Source of the DNA: Chromera velia
Lineage: Eukaryota; Sar; Chromeraceae
Direction of reading: 5' to 3'
Assembly: GCA_018398765.1 (NCBI GenBank)
Contig: JAHBMJ010002940.1
Location: 127,986-166,826 of the forward strand
Length of the DNA stretch: 38,841 nucleotides
Shown here: in pieces, positions 22,792-32,999 of the stretch
Layout: every line of letters starts with the position of its first letter
Position numbering within the stretch: the first letter of the stretch is position 1
Made by a program: the position numbers and the translations under genes
Notes under the pieces: model-generated
Told to the model about the DNA's origin: nothing
Database searches by the model: none
What the model saw: the letters and a program-made list of their open reading frames with translations, nothing else

Positions 22792-23538
22792 ATGGATGAG
22801 GTGATAGGAGCAGAGGGACTCGAAACTTGTGGTCAGTGCCCCGAGATGGGAGGAAGCCCTGAGAATGAAGACGTGCCAATGGAAATAAAGGAGGAGGAAA
22901 ATGAAACAGGGGTCTGTTCGGGGTTGTTTGTGTTTTCAGGTCGAGTGGCTGGTGTACCTGTCAGAGTTTTAGTTAATTTCGGTGCAGATAATATTTATCT
23001 TGACCGTCGTTTTGCCCATACCCACCATCTTCGTGTGTGTAGATTGAGACGACCCGTCAACTTGCACGGTGCCCTCAAGTCTTCAAAGACTTGGTCGGTC
23101 TGTGAATGTGCACCCACAATGCCGATCAACATTCAAGGGTATTAAGAGACAGTGAGTGCAATGTTGGCCGACCTGGATGAGTATGATTTGATCTTGGGGA
23201 CAAAGTGGGGTCGTGTCTATGAGCCTGAACTGCAGTGGTTGTCTCAAAGTCTGCGTTTTTGGTTTAGAGGGAAATTGATTTATTGGATTCCAGATGTGGA
23301 GTTGGAGGAAGAGGATGAGGAACAAACATTCAGCACTCCTTCTCTTCTCTCTTCTGTGTAAGCAAAGCGGGCAATCCGGAAAGGAGCTGTCTGCTATCTA
23401 GTCAGACTGCAGACAGAAATCCCTTTCAGTGAGTCCACTGGGGTTGCTTGCAGAGTTCAGGGATTACATGAAGTCAGTGAGGACGGGAGGAGAAAGAATC
23501 CTAGGGAGAATGGAAAGGGATTTTGGGGTAGTGAGGCA
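22792..23538 (+). pseudogene. gypsy aspartic protease region, catalytic Asp lost
   Basis: The segment VAGVPVRVLVNFGADNIYLD (about 22945-23004) aligns with the active-site strand of retroelement proteases. These normally read D-(S/T)-G-A; here the Asp is Asn and the next residue Phe. The downstream LADLDEYDLILGTKW (about 23164-23208) matches the conserved YDxILGxxW segment that closes these domains. Stops at 23143 and 23359 interrupt the frame. Confidence 0.7.
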
Positions 23539-24157
23539 ATGAATGATGATTTTCACTCTTCTCTTCCTTCTGATTATCCTGTTCTCTCTTCGCCTGAATT
23601 GACTGAGGCTTGTGAGTACCTGAAGAAATCAACCATGCCGATCGACGTGAAGAGAATTGTGGCAGACAATGCATCTCGCTTTCTTGATTCCTTGATAGGG
23701 CTGCCGCCGTCCAGGGGGGAAGGACTTGACTTCAAGATAGATCTCGAACCAAGACACCCACCTCCAGCTCACCCACCTTATCGTCTCTGTTTGGGTGAGC
23801 TGGATGAATTGAGTAAGCAAGCTGATACATACTTGAAGCAAGAATTCATTCGACCGTCTTGTTCTCCTTTTGCAGCACCAGTTTTGTTTGTGGCAAAGAA
23901 GGATGGGACAATGAGGATGTGTTGTGACTATATGGGATTAAATAGAATCATAGTGAAGGACAAGCATCCATTGCCTCATTCTCAAGATTTCATCGATAGG
24001 CTGTATGGGGCAAAGTTTTTCACAGCTCTTGATCTTCGGCAATACTACCATCAGATGAGAATGAGAGAGAAAGACGTGCCCAAAACAGCCTTCACGATGA
24101 GGTATGGGAATTATGAATGGCTGGTGGTCTCTTTTGGATTAACGAATGCCCCGAACA
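23539..24157 (+). pseudogene. pol: gypsy reverse transcriptase, N-terminal half
   Basis: Clear RT fingers and palm: FKIDLEPRHPPPAHPPYR, then PSCSPFAAPVLFVAKKDGTM, RMCCDYMGLNRIIVKDKHPL, FFTALDLRQYYHQMRM (motif A with its Asp) and WLVVSFGLTNAP (motif B). The YxDD motif C should follow within about 40 residues, but the sequence switches near 24157 to antisense copia DNA. The remaining 65 codons of the open frame to 24360 are antisense to copia integrase and should be ignored. Confidence 0.9.
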
Positions 24158-25050
24158 ATGAGGCATTTTCTCTCCTCCCCCTCCTCAGTAGGAGGCGGGA
24201 CCTCTGCATCTGCCTCAACAACGACTGTTCCCTCATCAAATCTCTCTATCTCCACTCTTCCTTCTCGCTTCGACACAACGAGATCAAAGGCATCACTGCT
24301 GTCCTCCTCCCATTCAAAACCTCCGTCAGATCTGTTGGAATCATCAAGGGCCTCGGTTGAGGCAGAATCGGACGAGCACTCACCGACCCACTGGTGAAGA
24401 CGGACTTGAGAAGGATGAATACGAACCGTCTGCCACCCCCCTTTGCACTTCACAACAACAGAGACGGCCTTCGAAGAGAACACCCCCCCAAAAAAACCAA
24501 TCTCTCCCTTTGGTACAAAGCCTTCTTGCAAGCCAGGAGCGCGATTGACAAAGCGCACCCTGTCTTTAATGGTCACAGAACATACCCCCGGACTGTTTTT
24601 GAAGACGGCAGAGTCGGGAGACTTTCCAGTGTGTGAGTGAACCGTCTCACTCATCTGCTGTGCAACCCCCTGCAGGAAAGACGGCCAGAGGTAGGCAGGG
24701 ACGGGAATGGAGAGGAACAACTTCCGCAGGACAGACTTTAGAGTGGCATTCACTCTTTTAATGAGCTCCTGGCTTTGTGGCATGTACGGGGCCCCGAAAT
24801 CCTATGAAATGCCCTCTTGTCTGCAAAACCGTCTATAAGAAGATAAAGTGAATTCCCCTCCGTTATCTGAAGAGACAATCTTTGGTTTTCCTTTTCCCAA
24901 GTGTTCAAACTTTCTCGTCTAGTGGATCAGATAGTGCATGGCCATCTATTTCTTTCTGATTGCCATCAAGTCAACCTTCTTTGTTGCTTTATCAACAATC
25001 ACAGAAATCCAGAAAACACCCTCCACCCCCTGAACTTTCACCTTAATTTG
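24158..25050 (-). pseudogene. copia-1 integrase core and C-terminal part
   Basis: The DDE core is visible: VFWISVIVDKATKKVDLMAI supplies the first Asp, KIVSSDNGGEFTLSSY the second, and MPQSQELIKRVNATLKSVLR the Glu. VRFVNRAPGLQEGFVPKGE and KGGWQTVRIHPSQVRL follow, resembling integrase C-terminal segments, then an acidic linker up to the junction. Three TAG codons lie in the core (24948, 24921, 24804), and no TGA. Confidence 0.8.
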
Positions 25051-25951
25051 TCAAGTCATGAATGATTCTGTCATTGAACTCATTCACACGCGAAGACACA
25101 CCATAAGCAGGCACATTCCATGCACGTGCATTCACTCTGATATACGCATCGCACTCTTCACCCACTTGCTGACACTCATACAAGGATACGTCAATTCCTT
25201 TTTCATGCAGTGTCTTTCTCAGACGCTCACCCACGGCATGACAATATCTGTGATACAACAGGTTCACAAGGTGTGCACGCTTGTCTGCATCCACAGGCAC
25301 CCGGAGACAACGCAATCTTTCTTCTGCTTTCTTTCTTTTCTCAGTGTCTGGATCGCTGTGCTTTCTTGTATGTGCTTCGGCCTTTTCCTTTGAGTAGGAA
25401 GGAAGAGGCTCAGAAAAGCGAACATACTTGCACCCATAATCAGACTTCCTCACTGCAGAAGGTTGAGCACTCTCTCCTTTTCTTTCTGAATCATTCAAAA
25501 ACAAAAGAGGCAAAGAGTCTTTTCCAATCACCCGTGCAGGAAACTTTTCTCCGTTCACATCCTCCCACCAAACGCAGCCACTTCCCTCCTCCAAATCAAG
25601 ACGCTTCTTGCTGGCAAAAAGCAAAGACTGATCGATTTAATCACTCACCGCCGCCTCTTCACGCGCTGTCCTCCAGACACCCCAATTTATATCGAAGACC
25701 GGCAGGTGCAGAAGTGCGATTTGAGACGTGGTGAGGACTGCGTAGGAACGAGCAATGTCAAACACTTTCACTTTGTCATACGTAGATACAGAGTAGGCAG
25801 CAGCGACAGAGGGAGAAACCAAACTAAAGGTATTGTCGGAATCGATAAGAAGGGAAGGAGCATGCTTCAAACAAGACTTTCTTTGTCTTTTCTTCGCAGA
25901 TTCTGCCTTTTCTCTCTCCTTACTACCCCCACCACAACCCTCAGGCAGCAC
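25043..25951 (-). pseudogene. copia-1 protease and gag-pre-integrase region
   Basis: One frame spans protease and pre-integrase, interrupted by TAA 25639. The likely protease active site is SLLIDSDNTFSLVSP (about 25855-25811), with Asp-Ser kept but Gly replaced by Asp. Further on, LLYHRYCHAVGERL, VSLYECQQVGEECDA gives His and Cys pairs like the HHCC zinc-binding pre-integrase domain. The frame is lost near 25045 and resumes shifted by one base in integrase. Confidence 0.65.
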
Positions 25952-26010
25952 CGGTACAGAAGGAGAAAGATCCCCCCCTGTCCTGGTGGATGACCGTTGG
26001 CCTGACAGGT

Positions 26011-26610
26011 CTAGTTTGATGAGGAAGACGAGGACCCAGAGCCCCCGGCTTTCCCCTCATCGGCCTTCTTCTTATGACACATCCTCTCAAAGTGTCCCTT
26101 CTTTCCGCATGGCTCGTAGTTGCACTTCTTCTCGAAGGTGTAGCAGTCTTTAGCCTTGGAACCATGCTCTAGACCACAGTTGGGACAGTCTTTTTTCTTG
26201 GGGGCAGAGGGAGACTGAGGGGGAGGTCGAGAACGGGACCTGGACGAGCTGTTTTGACCGCCGCGGGAAGGAGAACGACCTCTCCCGGCAGCCTGTTGTG
26301 CATTCTCCCTCTCTTTTACTCTGGATGCGCTGTCCCTCTCACTCTGCCTATGACCCCTCTTCCTCACCTTCCTCAGCTTCTTCACAAGACCGATGGTCTT
26401 GGCCAGAGTGGCCAACAGCTCGTAAGAGATACCGTCGTAATTGATGTCCTCCATCTTCATCTGGGGATTAGCAACGATCTGGACCTACTACCCAGAGGAG
26501 GCGGAACGAGAAACACCGAAGCGGGGCGAGGACATCGAAGACAGGCCTCCTGTTATTCTGGTAGACGCGGAGACGGCGTCACTAAACATAGAAGACTTGT
26601 GTGATGATTG
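26011..26610 (-). pseudogene. gag: copia-1 gag with zinc knuckles
   Basis: The frame runs through SMFSDAVSASTRITGGLSSM, two adjacent TAG codons, then MKMEDINYDGISYELLATLA. A basic Arg/Ser-rich linker leads to CPNCGLEHGSKAKDC and CNYEPCGKKGHFERMC, the second close to CCHC with a CX4C opening. It ends in a Ser run. The N-terminal capsid portion upstream of 26610 is unclear. Confidence 0.7.
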
Positions 26611-26751
26611 AGGGTTAAATCCTAGATTTAGCGACACCAAATCCCAAGTCACTAGGAAGGCTTTGAGGACAGCCCAGAGCACACATTCATGGGGGGGGGG
26701 ATGAAGAAGCCTAGGCAGAATTGTGTATAACAGCAACACCATATCCTTCAT

Positions 26752-26827
26752 TTTTTTCTTATTATCAGAAGTGCTCGTACCCTTTCCGGTTACATTTGCA
26801 ACGCGTTATGCGATCTGTATTTTTATG
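26752..26827. other. boundary between copia-1 and LINE
   Basis: A short T-rich stretch (TTTTTTTCTTATTATC at about 26749-26766) would be an A-rich 3' tail for the minus-strand LINE. This suggests the LINE 3' end lies here, directly beside the copia gag. No target-site duplication was found by eye. Confidence 0.4.
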
Positions 26828-29511
26828 TTAATAGGCGCTTTCTGCTTCCCAAATTCTGTTCCGTTCCCTTTCTGTGTCCTTACATTCCGTCAGAACATGA
26901 ACCTCATCTTTGATCATATGCAAGGGGGACAAACATTTATCGTACAGCTGTTCCTGTCGGGTTCTATCTATATCCCCCCCTGTGAGAGCCCTGAAAAGCA
27001 TACGGAAGCCTGCGGAGGACTGCAATAGACTCTTTGGTAGAGGTTCAACACTGTACTCTATCATTTCACTTCTTGGACGCCATTTCCTTTCTGAATCACT
27101 CAGAAGGTGCATGGCCAAACGCTGTCTGGACGGATTCTCTAATTAGAAAGGGGAGAGATTCGCAAGGTGGAGAAAAATTCCATCTCTGTCTCTAACATTT
27201 CTAGTTTCTTCTTTCAACCAGTCGGACAGCCAGGCACCCTCTACAATCTTTTTTGCCGCCCTTTTCCTTTTGCCCTTGCCCTTCTTTTTAAACTTATCCC
27301 CCACCGTGCTTAGCAATGGAGACCACAAAAGGGAGCAATCTAATGGAACGGCCAGCCATTTTACTGTCTTAACGAAGGGTTCACACGAGCCGGCCAAGCA
27401 CTCATTCCACATTGCCTGGGGTAGAGCACGGTCGATCGATTTGATGCATTGGATGAAACCCTCGCTCAACTTACTAAGTAGAGAACTGAATGGCTCAAGA
27501 GAGAGAGAGAAAAGGGAAGGCGAGACAAAGGAGTGATGAGAGAGACCAAAACAACATTGAATAAAACGTAACTGTAATGCATCGAGGCAGGCAACATCTG
27601 TCTTTCTCAGTGGGATCGTTTCCAGTCTATACAGTGCGACTAGCAGCCAGAAAGCCTTAAACAAAGTAATTTTAGAAAAGGGAAAAACAAAGCCCAGAGA
27701 AGAGAGAGTACCAAACACAACCCCCAATGCCTTTTTTACCGCCTCAATACGGGCTTCGACTGTCTTGCTAAGGTCTCCGCCCTCAAAAACCTAGTTGCCT
27801 GAATACTTATATTTACTCACCGCTTCCACTGGTCTGCGTTCATAAAGAAAAGGGGTCCGAGGCACTAGGTCGGGGTGGGGGGAGGAGAGACGCATAACTT
27901 TTGTCTTTTTTAAATTCACCTTCAGGCCATGCTCCTTACAATAGTCCTCGAGGTGAGACAGGCGTTTCTGCAAGTCTGAAGCACTGTGAGCAAACAGAAC
28001 AAGGTCGTCAGCGTATCCGATGCTTTCGATTAAAACGTCAGACAGTCTGACAGGAGTCTCTCTATCAGTACCCCCAGCCGAGCTTTGATTCCTGTTTTCA
28101 TTATTGGAGCTGACAGACTTATGCAGATTGTTGATGAAAAGAAGAAAGAGGAGAGGAGAGAGAGGATCGCCTTATTTTAGTCCTCCGCCTTCTAGAAAGC
28201 ATTCTATTGCCCCATCCACCCAAGCCTTCACCTGACTATACATTGAATGAATCATCCAAACATCGGCTTAGCTTACTCCTTCCTCTCTGAGCCTTTCTAA
28301 TATTTTGACCTGAGGAACTGTATCAAACGCCTTGCTGAAATCAACAAACGTGGCAATCAGAGGGCTCTTCTTCTTTTTGGAGCTGAGAATTAACGAAGAC
28401 AAAGCAGCGAAGGCCTCTCTTGTCCCTACCTCCTGTCTGAAGCCGAGCTGCCTTTCATCAATTTTCACCTCCTTCCTGATTTTTAAGTCCATCAATAAAG
28501 CAAAAATCTTACCCAGAAGCCCCACAATGTGGATCGGGTGCCATTCGTTACAGTCGAGACTTGGCGGGCCCTTGGGGACTGGAGCAATGCGTAATACATT
28601 CTAGCGTTCAGGCTAAAAAGAAAAAAAGTGAAACAAATTGAAAAAGACAAAGAGTAGCAAGCGGGAGAGAGGAGAAAAACTAAAACATAACGAGAGGTGA
28701 CAGGAGCTAACCCCATCCAAACCCAACGCCTTCTTTAGGTCAATTCTTTTCAGTGTTTCCTCAATCATATATATAGAGAAGGTGGGCTGAGAAGGAGGGG
28801 GGAAGGCCAGACCAACAGGTGCAGGCAGAAGACCAGGACCGTCAAAGACCCCTGCCCAGAACTGAGTGAAAGAAGATGCAGCGGGTTTATTATCCCCTCC
28901 CCTCTGTGTTTTGATTTTTCTGTTCCATTGCCATACTTTTGAGGGGTCAACTGCTACTTTTCTAGCTAGTCTCTCTGCTGTCTGTTGCTCGAGCTTACTC
29001 CTTTTTGCTGCAAACAGTCGAGCTCTTTCCCTTCTCAATTTGACACATTCTTTTTGCAAAGGGTGGGAAGGGTTCGGAACATGTTTTACCTTTTCCTTGG
29101 CCTCCTTCACCTTGAAATGTATCAGGCGGCATTGTGGGTCCCACCAAGCCTGACGGGTGCTCTGCTTTCTCCTAGACTATCTTTTTTTCTTGGATGCCTT
29201 TCCCCCGTCTACCACTGCACCCACTTTGCTGTCTGCTAACTTTTCTTCCCAGGAAAGACCCAACTGTTCCAATTGTTCAAGATAAGAAGCTTTGCTGAGA
29301 AAGTTGGGGGGGGGAGCATTCTGAAGGGGAGGTGGTTGTGGGGGAAGGGGTGGGGGGTCAGGGGGAGGTGGGATCGGGGGAACAACTTGACCTCGTTCAC
29401 GCAGTTTGTTTACCCCTCTGTCGAACAGGCCGGGAAAAACCGTCTCAGAGAACGGCAGGACCGCTCTGATAAGGGGAATCATTTCATTATCAGTCACTGA
29501 GGAAGTTCTAT
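26828..29511 (-). pseudogene. LINE reverse transcriptase and C-terminal zinc knuckle
   Basis: After a Pro-rich linker (about 29390-29330) come IDLKKALGLDGVSSCHLS, RIAPVPKGPPSLDCNEWHPI, DERQLGFRQEVGTREAF, FVDFSKAFDTVPQVK (motif A), GLK-stop-GDPLSPLLF (motif B), YADDLVLFA (motif C, about 28016-27990) and LKVNLKKTKVM (motif D). A C-terminal CLSPLHMIKDEVHVLTECKD resembles the usual Cys/His knuckle. Seven TAA/TAG codons and no TGA interrupt this single frame. One falls at the normally conserved Gln before GDPLSP. The frame ends at TAA 26830, which may be the natural end. Confidence 0.85.
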
Positions 29512-30600
29512 TTATAGTGAGGAGAGGGGGGAGAAAAGAGAAATTCTTTCGCCCGTGGGGGCATGTAGAAGATCAGAAGACATAGGGGGAGGAGATGAAT
29601 CAAGAAAAAAAGAAAGAGAAAGAACAACATATTGTGGGGCAAAGTGAGCTTCCAGGTTTGAAGTGGCAGAGGACCAGGCTATCAAAAGAAAAGGATCTAC
29701 AAAAAAGTGATCAATCGCTGTTGTTTCTTCTCTTGCTTTAAAAAAGGTGCACGGGCCCGGGAAGGAGACATCAACACCCAGCCTCTCATATTTCAAGGAC
29801 AGGCCATGGAGAGAAATTAAGTTAAAACGTTTATAAAGACGGATCAGCCAATTCCCTTGCTTGTCAGGTTGACTGCCATAGCTGCAGGCTGACAATCGAG
29901 AGGGCTTACAAGCATCAACTTCGTTCTCTTCTCTGCTTTCATCAGTGGGACATAGCATTCTTTTCCAAGTCAGCCCTTCCGGCATCCGAGTCCCCAGCTT
30001 GCCATTCATATCCCCAACCAGGATACACAAATCCTCGAGAGGTACCTGACACAGTGCATCGATCACACCCTCTCTCTCTCTGTCTCTTAGCTCCCTGTCT
30101 CTCTGTCTCAGGTCAGACCCTCTAGGTAGAAAGTACATACCGAAAACATGGAGGACTCTTGTGGCTGACTCCCCTCCTTCTGAGGGAGAAGGCACACTCG
30201 CTGACAGACGGACCAGATTTTAACCCACCAGCTCCCACTTTAGCTGCAGTTCATGAATTAAAGAATTCCTGACTAGGATGTATACACCCCCTGTCCTTGC
30301 TTTCCCGATGGTTGCGGCTTTCCTTCTCGACCCTTCTGCTTTAATTTTCCTTCTCAACCACTCAAAGTGATCGAAATTATACCCTGTATGAGTGGATGTT
30401 CTTATGGGCATGGAGGGGCACTTCATTTCAGTTAACACCACAATGTCTGCCTGGCATTGCCAAGCGGCCAGCCACCACTCGAGAGCCTTGCTTCGTATGC
30501 ATGACCCCAGCTCCCCCACATTTACCGTTTTTATTGTGAGTTTCCTTCTTCCTGAAGCCATAAGACCAGACTTTACATCGTAAGAAGGAGAGAAAGCATT
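29512..30600 (-). pseudogene. LINE endonuclease/exonuclease/phosphatase (APE) domain
   Basis: This domain nicks target DNA to prime reverse transcription. Motifs in order are LTIKTVNVGELGSC (Asn of the first motif), ADIVVLTEMK (catalytic Glu), GGVYILVRNSL, LCILVGDMNGKLG (the Asp-x-Asn motif, about 30025-29985), TAIDHFFVDP and SNLEAHFAPQYVV. In the last, the usual Ser-Asp-His is reduced to Glu-Ala-His. TAA 30222 interrupts the frame. The start is arbitrary, near MASGRRKLTIKTVN. Confidence 0.8.
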
Positions 30601-30880
30601 GTGGGAGGGTGAGGATGCAGAAGGGAAGAGAAGGGGGGGGAGGACGGCTAAAAGACCCATTGAGGGATTGAAGAGGTTGCGGAGGGGCACACCGATGGGG
30701 CAGAGGCAGAAGCACATGCAGAAGCCAAAGCAGAAGAGGAAAAAGAAAAAGAAACAGAAGCAGAAAAAGAAGAAGAAGAAGAAGAAGAAGAAGAAGAGGA
30801 TGCGGAAGAAGGAGAAGAGGAGGAGGAGGACGACGACACTGCAACCGGAGGGGGGGGAAGGTTGGAAGGAGAACCTGCAT

Positions 30881-31703
30881 GACGCTTTTGTCGGTCTAAG
30901 ACTTCACACTTTCTGAGTCTGCATGCTTCCCTGCGACCGGCCCAGAAGGCACATACTAGACGCTGTCCATCTTCAGAAGGGAACGGAGAACGAACTCTTG
31001 GAGATGTTCATTGTCCCCCATCGTGACTGAAGAAACCGAAAACTTTGGAGACCGGACAAGAGGGACAGCTGTTTACATGCGCCTGTGTACGTCAGTTTAT
31101 GCCCGCCTCAGATGCACCACATATAGAATAAGTGATGAACTGAGGGCATAAGATTCTATACAGAAAGTCTGTTATACAGGAGAGACAAGAAACGGTCTCC
31201 CTTCAACAGTTTTTAACCATTGGAGCAGGCCAATCGGTGAAAGATTGGCATGTTTTCACAGAATTCGTCATCCATGCATTCATATGCATCATGGCCCGTA
31301 AAGGTACTAGACCCGGGCCAAGCAGATGCGCGCCGGCCACGGAATAATCGATCTGACAGGTCTGCGCCGATCGCGCAGGATCGAAAAAATTAATTGGGTG
31401 AATTGAAGTTTTGCGCAGCCTGTATCAAATTTAATGACAATAATAATTTGCCACTATAATGTGACTCATACAATTGCAAGACATAATTATCATTTACGTT
31501 AGATTTCAAACGATCGCTATGCGCATCTCCTAGGCAAGCGATAGTATGCAGGGACCTGCACTGAAGAGACAGAGCCCTTGTAAAAAGATTTTAAGCTAGC
31601 AATACAGTTAGATAAAGATACGTATACAAAACAATCTTCTACAATTTGCGCACTTATGTATGCAACAGCTATAAAAAATTCACCACAGATCAAGAGAATT
31701 AAT
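30881..31703. other. LINE 5' region and A/T-rich spacer, no gene seen
   Basis: The first few hundred bases may be LINE 5' sequence. The rest (about 31400-31700) is A/T-rich without a convincing frame on either strand. Confidence 0.4.
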
Positions 31704-32999
31704 TTATAGCTTATAATGGTTTAATTCAAGCTGCGACGTTTTGTATATACGTCTTATATTCAGACAGGCGCAAAGAGGACATCGACTAGACGCTTCTCTG
31801 AGAGAAGAGGCCTTATAAGAAAGTAAACGAATATGTTTCTCACAAGTCATCAAATCAGTGACACGACCTAGGACACGATGGCTAGGATGACTAAGACGGA
31901 TATATAAAAGGAACATATCATCATCATCCTTTTAGCGGATGGTACAATCATAGATAAGAACGTGTTTACGCTCCTGAGGCGTCTGTTGAGTGACCTGAGA
32001 TAAGGATTTGATACCAGAAGAATCTGACACAAGATGCGACGAAGACTGTGACTCTGACTTTTGCTTATCATCGGAGGAGGGAATCTTCTTCTGTTTTTTC
32101 TTTGACTGCTTCTGTTTTGGCTGTTGGGCTCCCAGTTGCTGCTATGCGTCAATGACATTCTTTCCTTTGCCTCCAATTTCTTGCTTGCTACTGTTGGCAT
32201 CAAAAGGATAGGCAAGACGATCGGAATCCTCAGGCCACAGAGATTTTCCGGAGTTCTTGTAGGCTCCTACTAAAAAAGCTTCAGTAGAGACTCCTTCACG
32301 AACACAAAAAGTCTCTCATGGTGGACAGAGATAGATTTGTTGACCTTAAGATAGGGTGTGTGGCCCTAGCCTTGGCCGAAAACCTATTTAGGAATGAAGG
32401 ATCGGTTTACAGCATCCAAAGGAAGAACAGGAGTCTTCAATCGGAAAATTTAATACCTGAGAGTCATTTAGAGTTGCCAGTTGGTGATCAATGGCAGGAA
32501 TCAAAGCACAATCCTGCCAATCACGCTTTCTATAAAAGCCATAGAAAGCAGTCCATACAGTGTGAATGGAGTTGTCGTCGGCATACGTAATCATAGAAAT
32601 GATGAAAATACTATCGATATGAGTGGTAATTTAAAACTTCTTACCATTCGCTATTATAAACTCCGTGAGAACGTTGTCATAGTGGGAGAGACCAGGCACA
32701 AAGTACTTACCGAAACAAGAGGGGAAGTAACCTTTGGTAGCACTAAAGTCGATCATCAATGTCAAAGAGACTGATATGCGGCTTCTCACTACAGCGAGAT
32801 CGGCTGAGTGAGCTTCCGCGGTGACTTCATGATCATGAGTCTAGACTGCGTTGTGCTTTAGCTCTTCCAGATCAACGTAGGTGGGGAGTTTAGTCAGCTT
32901 GAAGGACTAAACGATGGGAGTCTCTTCAGCAGCAAGGTGCTGATGAGTGAGAGTGCACATCTCGTGCTGCTGAGGCTTCGCCATTTCCTGCTCAATGGC
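31704..32999 (-). pseudogene. copia-2 protease and gag-pre-integrase region
   Basis: The protease active site appears as LTLMIDFSATKGYFPS (about 32778-32731): Asp is kept, and Ser-Gly-Ala is changed to Phe-Ser-Ala. TEFIIANGKKF follows, like the conserved Ala-Asn-Gly segment. Near the end FLLYIRLSHPSHRVLGRV (about 31913-31860) and RCPLCACLNIRRIYK (about 31782-31738) are the His and CxxC parts of the pre-integrase domain. A Gln/Lys/Ser-rich linker joins the two. The frame ends at TAA 31706. Confidence 0.65.

Larger units (their letters stand above)
21527..24157 (+). mobile_element. Ty3/gypsy-like LTR retrotransposon, truncated in RT
   Basis: Gag, CCHC knuckle, protease and reverse transcriptase follow in that order in essentially one frame. 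There is one frameshift near 21880-21905, and stops at TAG 21602, TAA 21949, TGA 22033, TGA 22597, TAA 23143 and TAA 23359. Coding similarity ends abruptly after the RT FGLTNAP motif, before the YxDD box. RNase H, integrase and the 3' LTR are missing. The next base pairs belong to an oppositely oriented copia element, so the break is a rearrangement or insertion junction. Confidence 0.85.
24158..26751 (-). mobile_element. Ty1/copia-like LTR retrotransposon, truncated after integrase
   Basis: Reading down the minus strand, the order gag with CCHC knuckles, protease, HHCC/gag-pre-integrase and integrase is typical of copia. RT and RNase H, which should follow integrase, are missing because the element meets the gypsy fragment at about 24157. 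In-frame stops include TAG TAG at 26490-26485, TAG 26013, TAA 25639 and TAG at 24948, 24921 and 24804. Frameshifts lie near 25975 (a G run) and 25045. No LTR was identified. Confidence 0.8.
26828..30880 (-). mobile_element. APE-type LINE (non-LTR retrotransposon), degenerate
   Basis: The minus strand encodes an apurinic-type endonuclease followed by a reverse transcriptase and a C-terminal Cys/His region. That is the layout of APE-bearing LINE clades. The endonuclease and RT are in two frames that join by one frameshift close to a G6 run near 29527. From there the RT frame is unshifted for 2.7 kb, but carries TAG 29179, TAG 28615, TAG 28603, TAA 28270, TAA 28174, TAG 27793 and TAA 27145. A Ser/Leu-coding GAA/GAG repeat at 30764-30800 marks the 5' side. 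Confidence 0.85.

Noticed and set aside
24158-24360. C-terminal extension of the gypsy RT frame
   Set aside because: It is antisense to the copia-1 integrase tail, not RT sequence.
30428-30880. Leu- and Ser-rich minus frames as membrane protein
   Set aside because: Composition comes from a GAA/GAG repeat at the LINE 5' side; no other support.
32388-32594. YADD in the copia-2 region as an RT catalytic motif
   Set aside because: It falls between the protease and gag-pre-integrase regions, where RT is not expected in copia order, and no other RT motif surrounds it.
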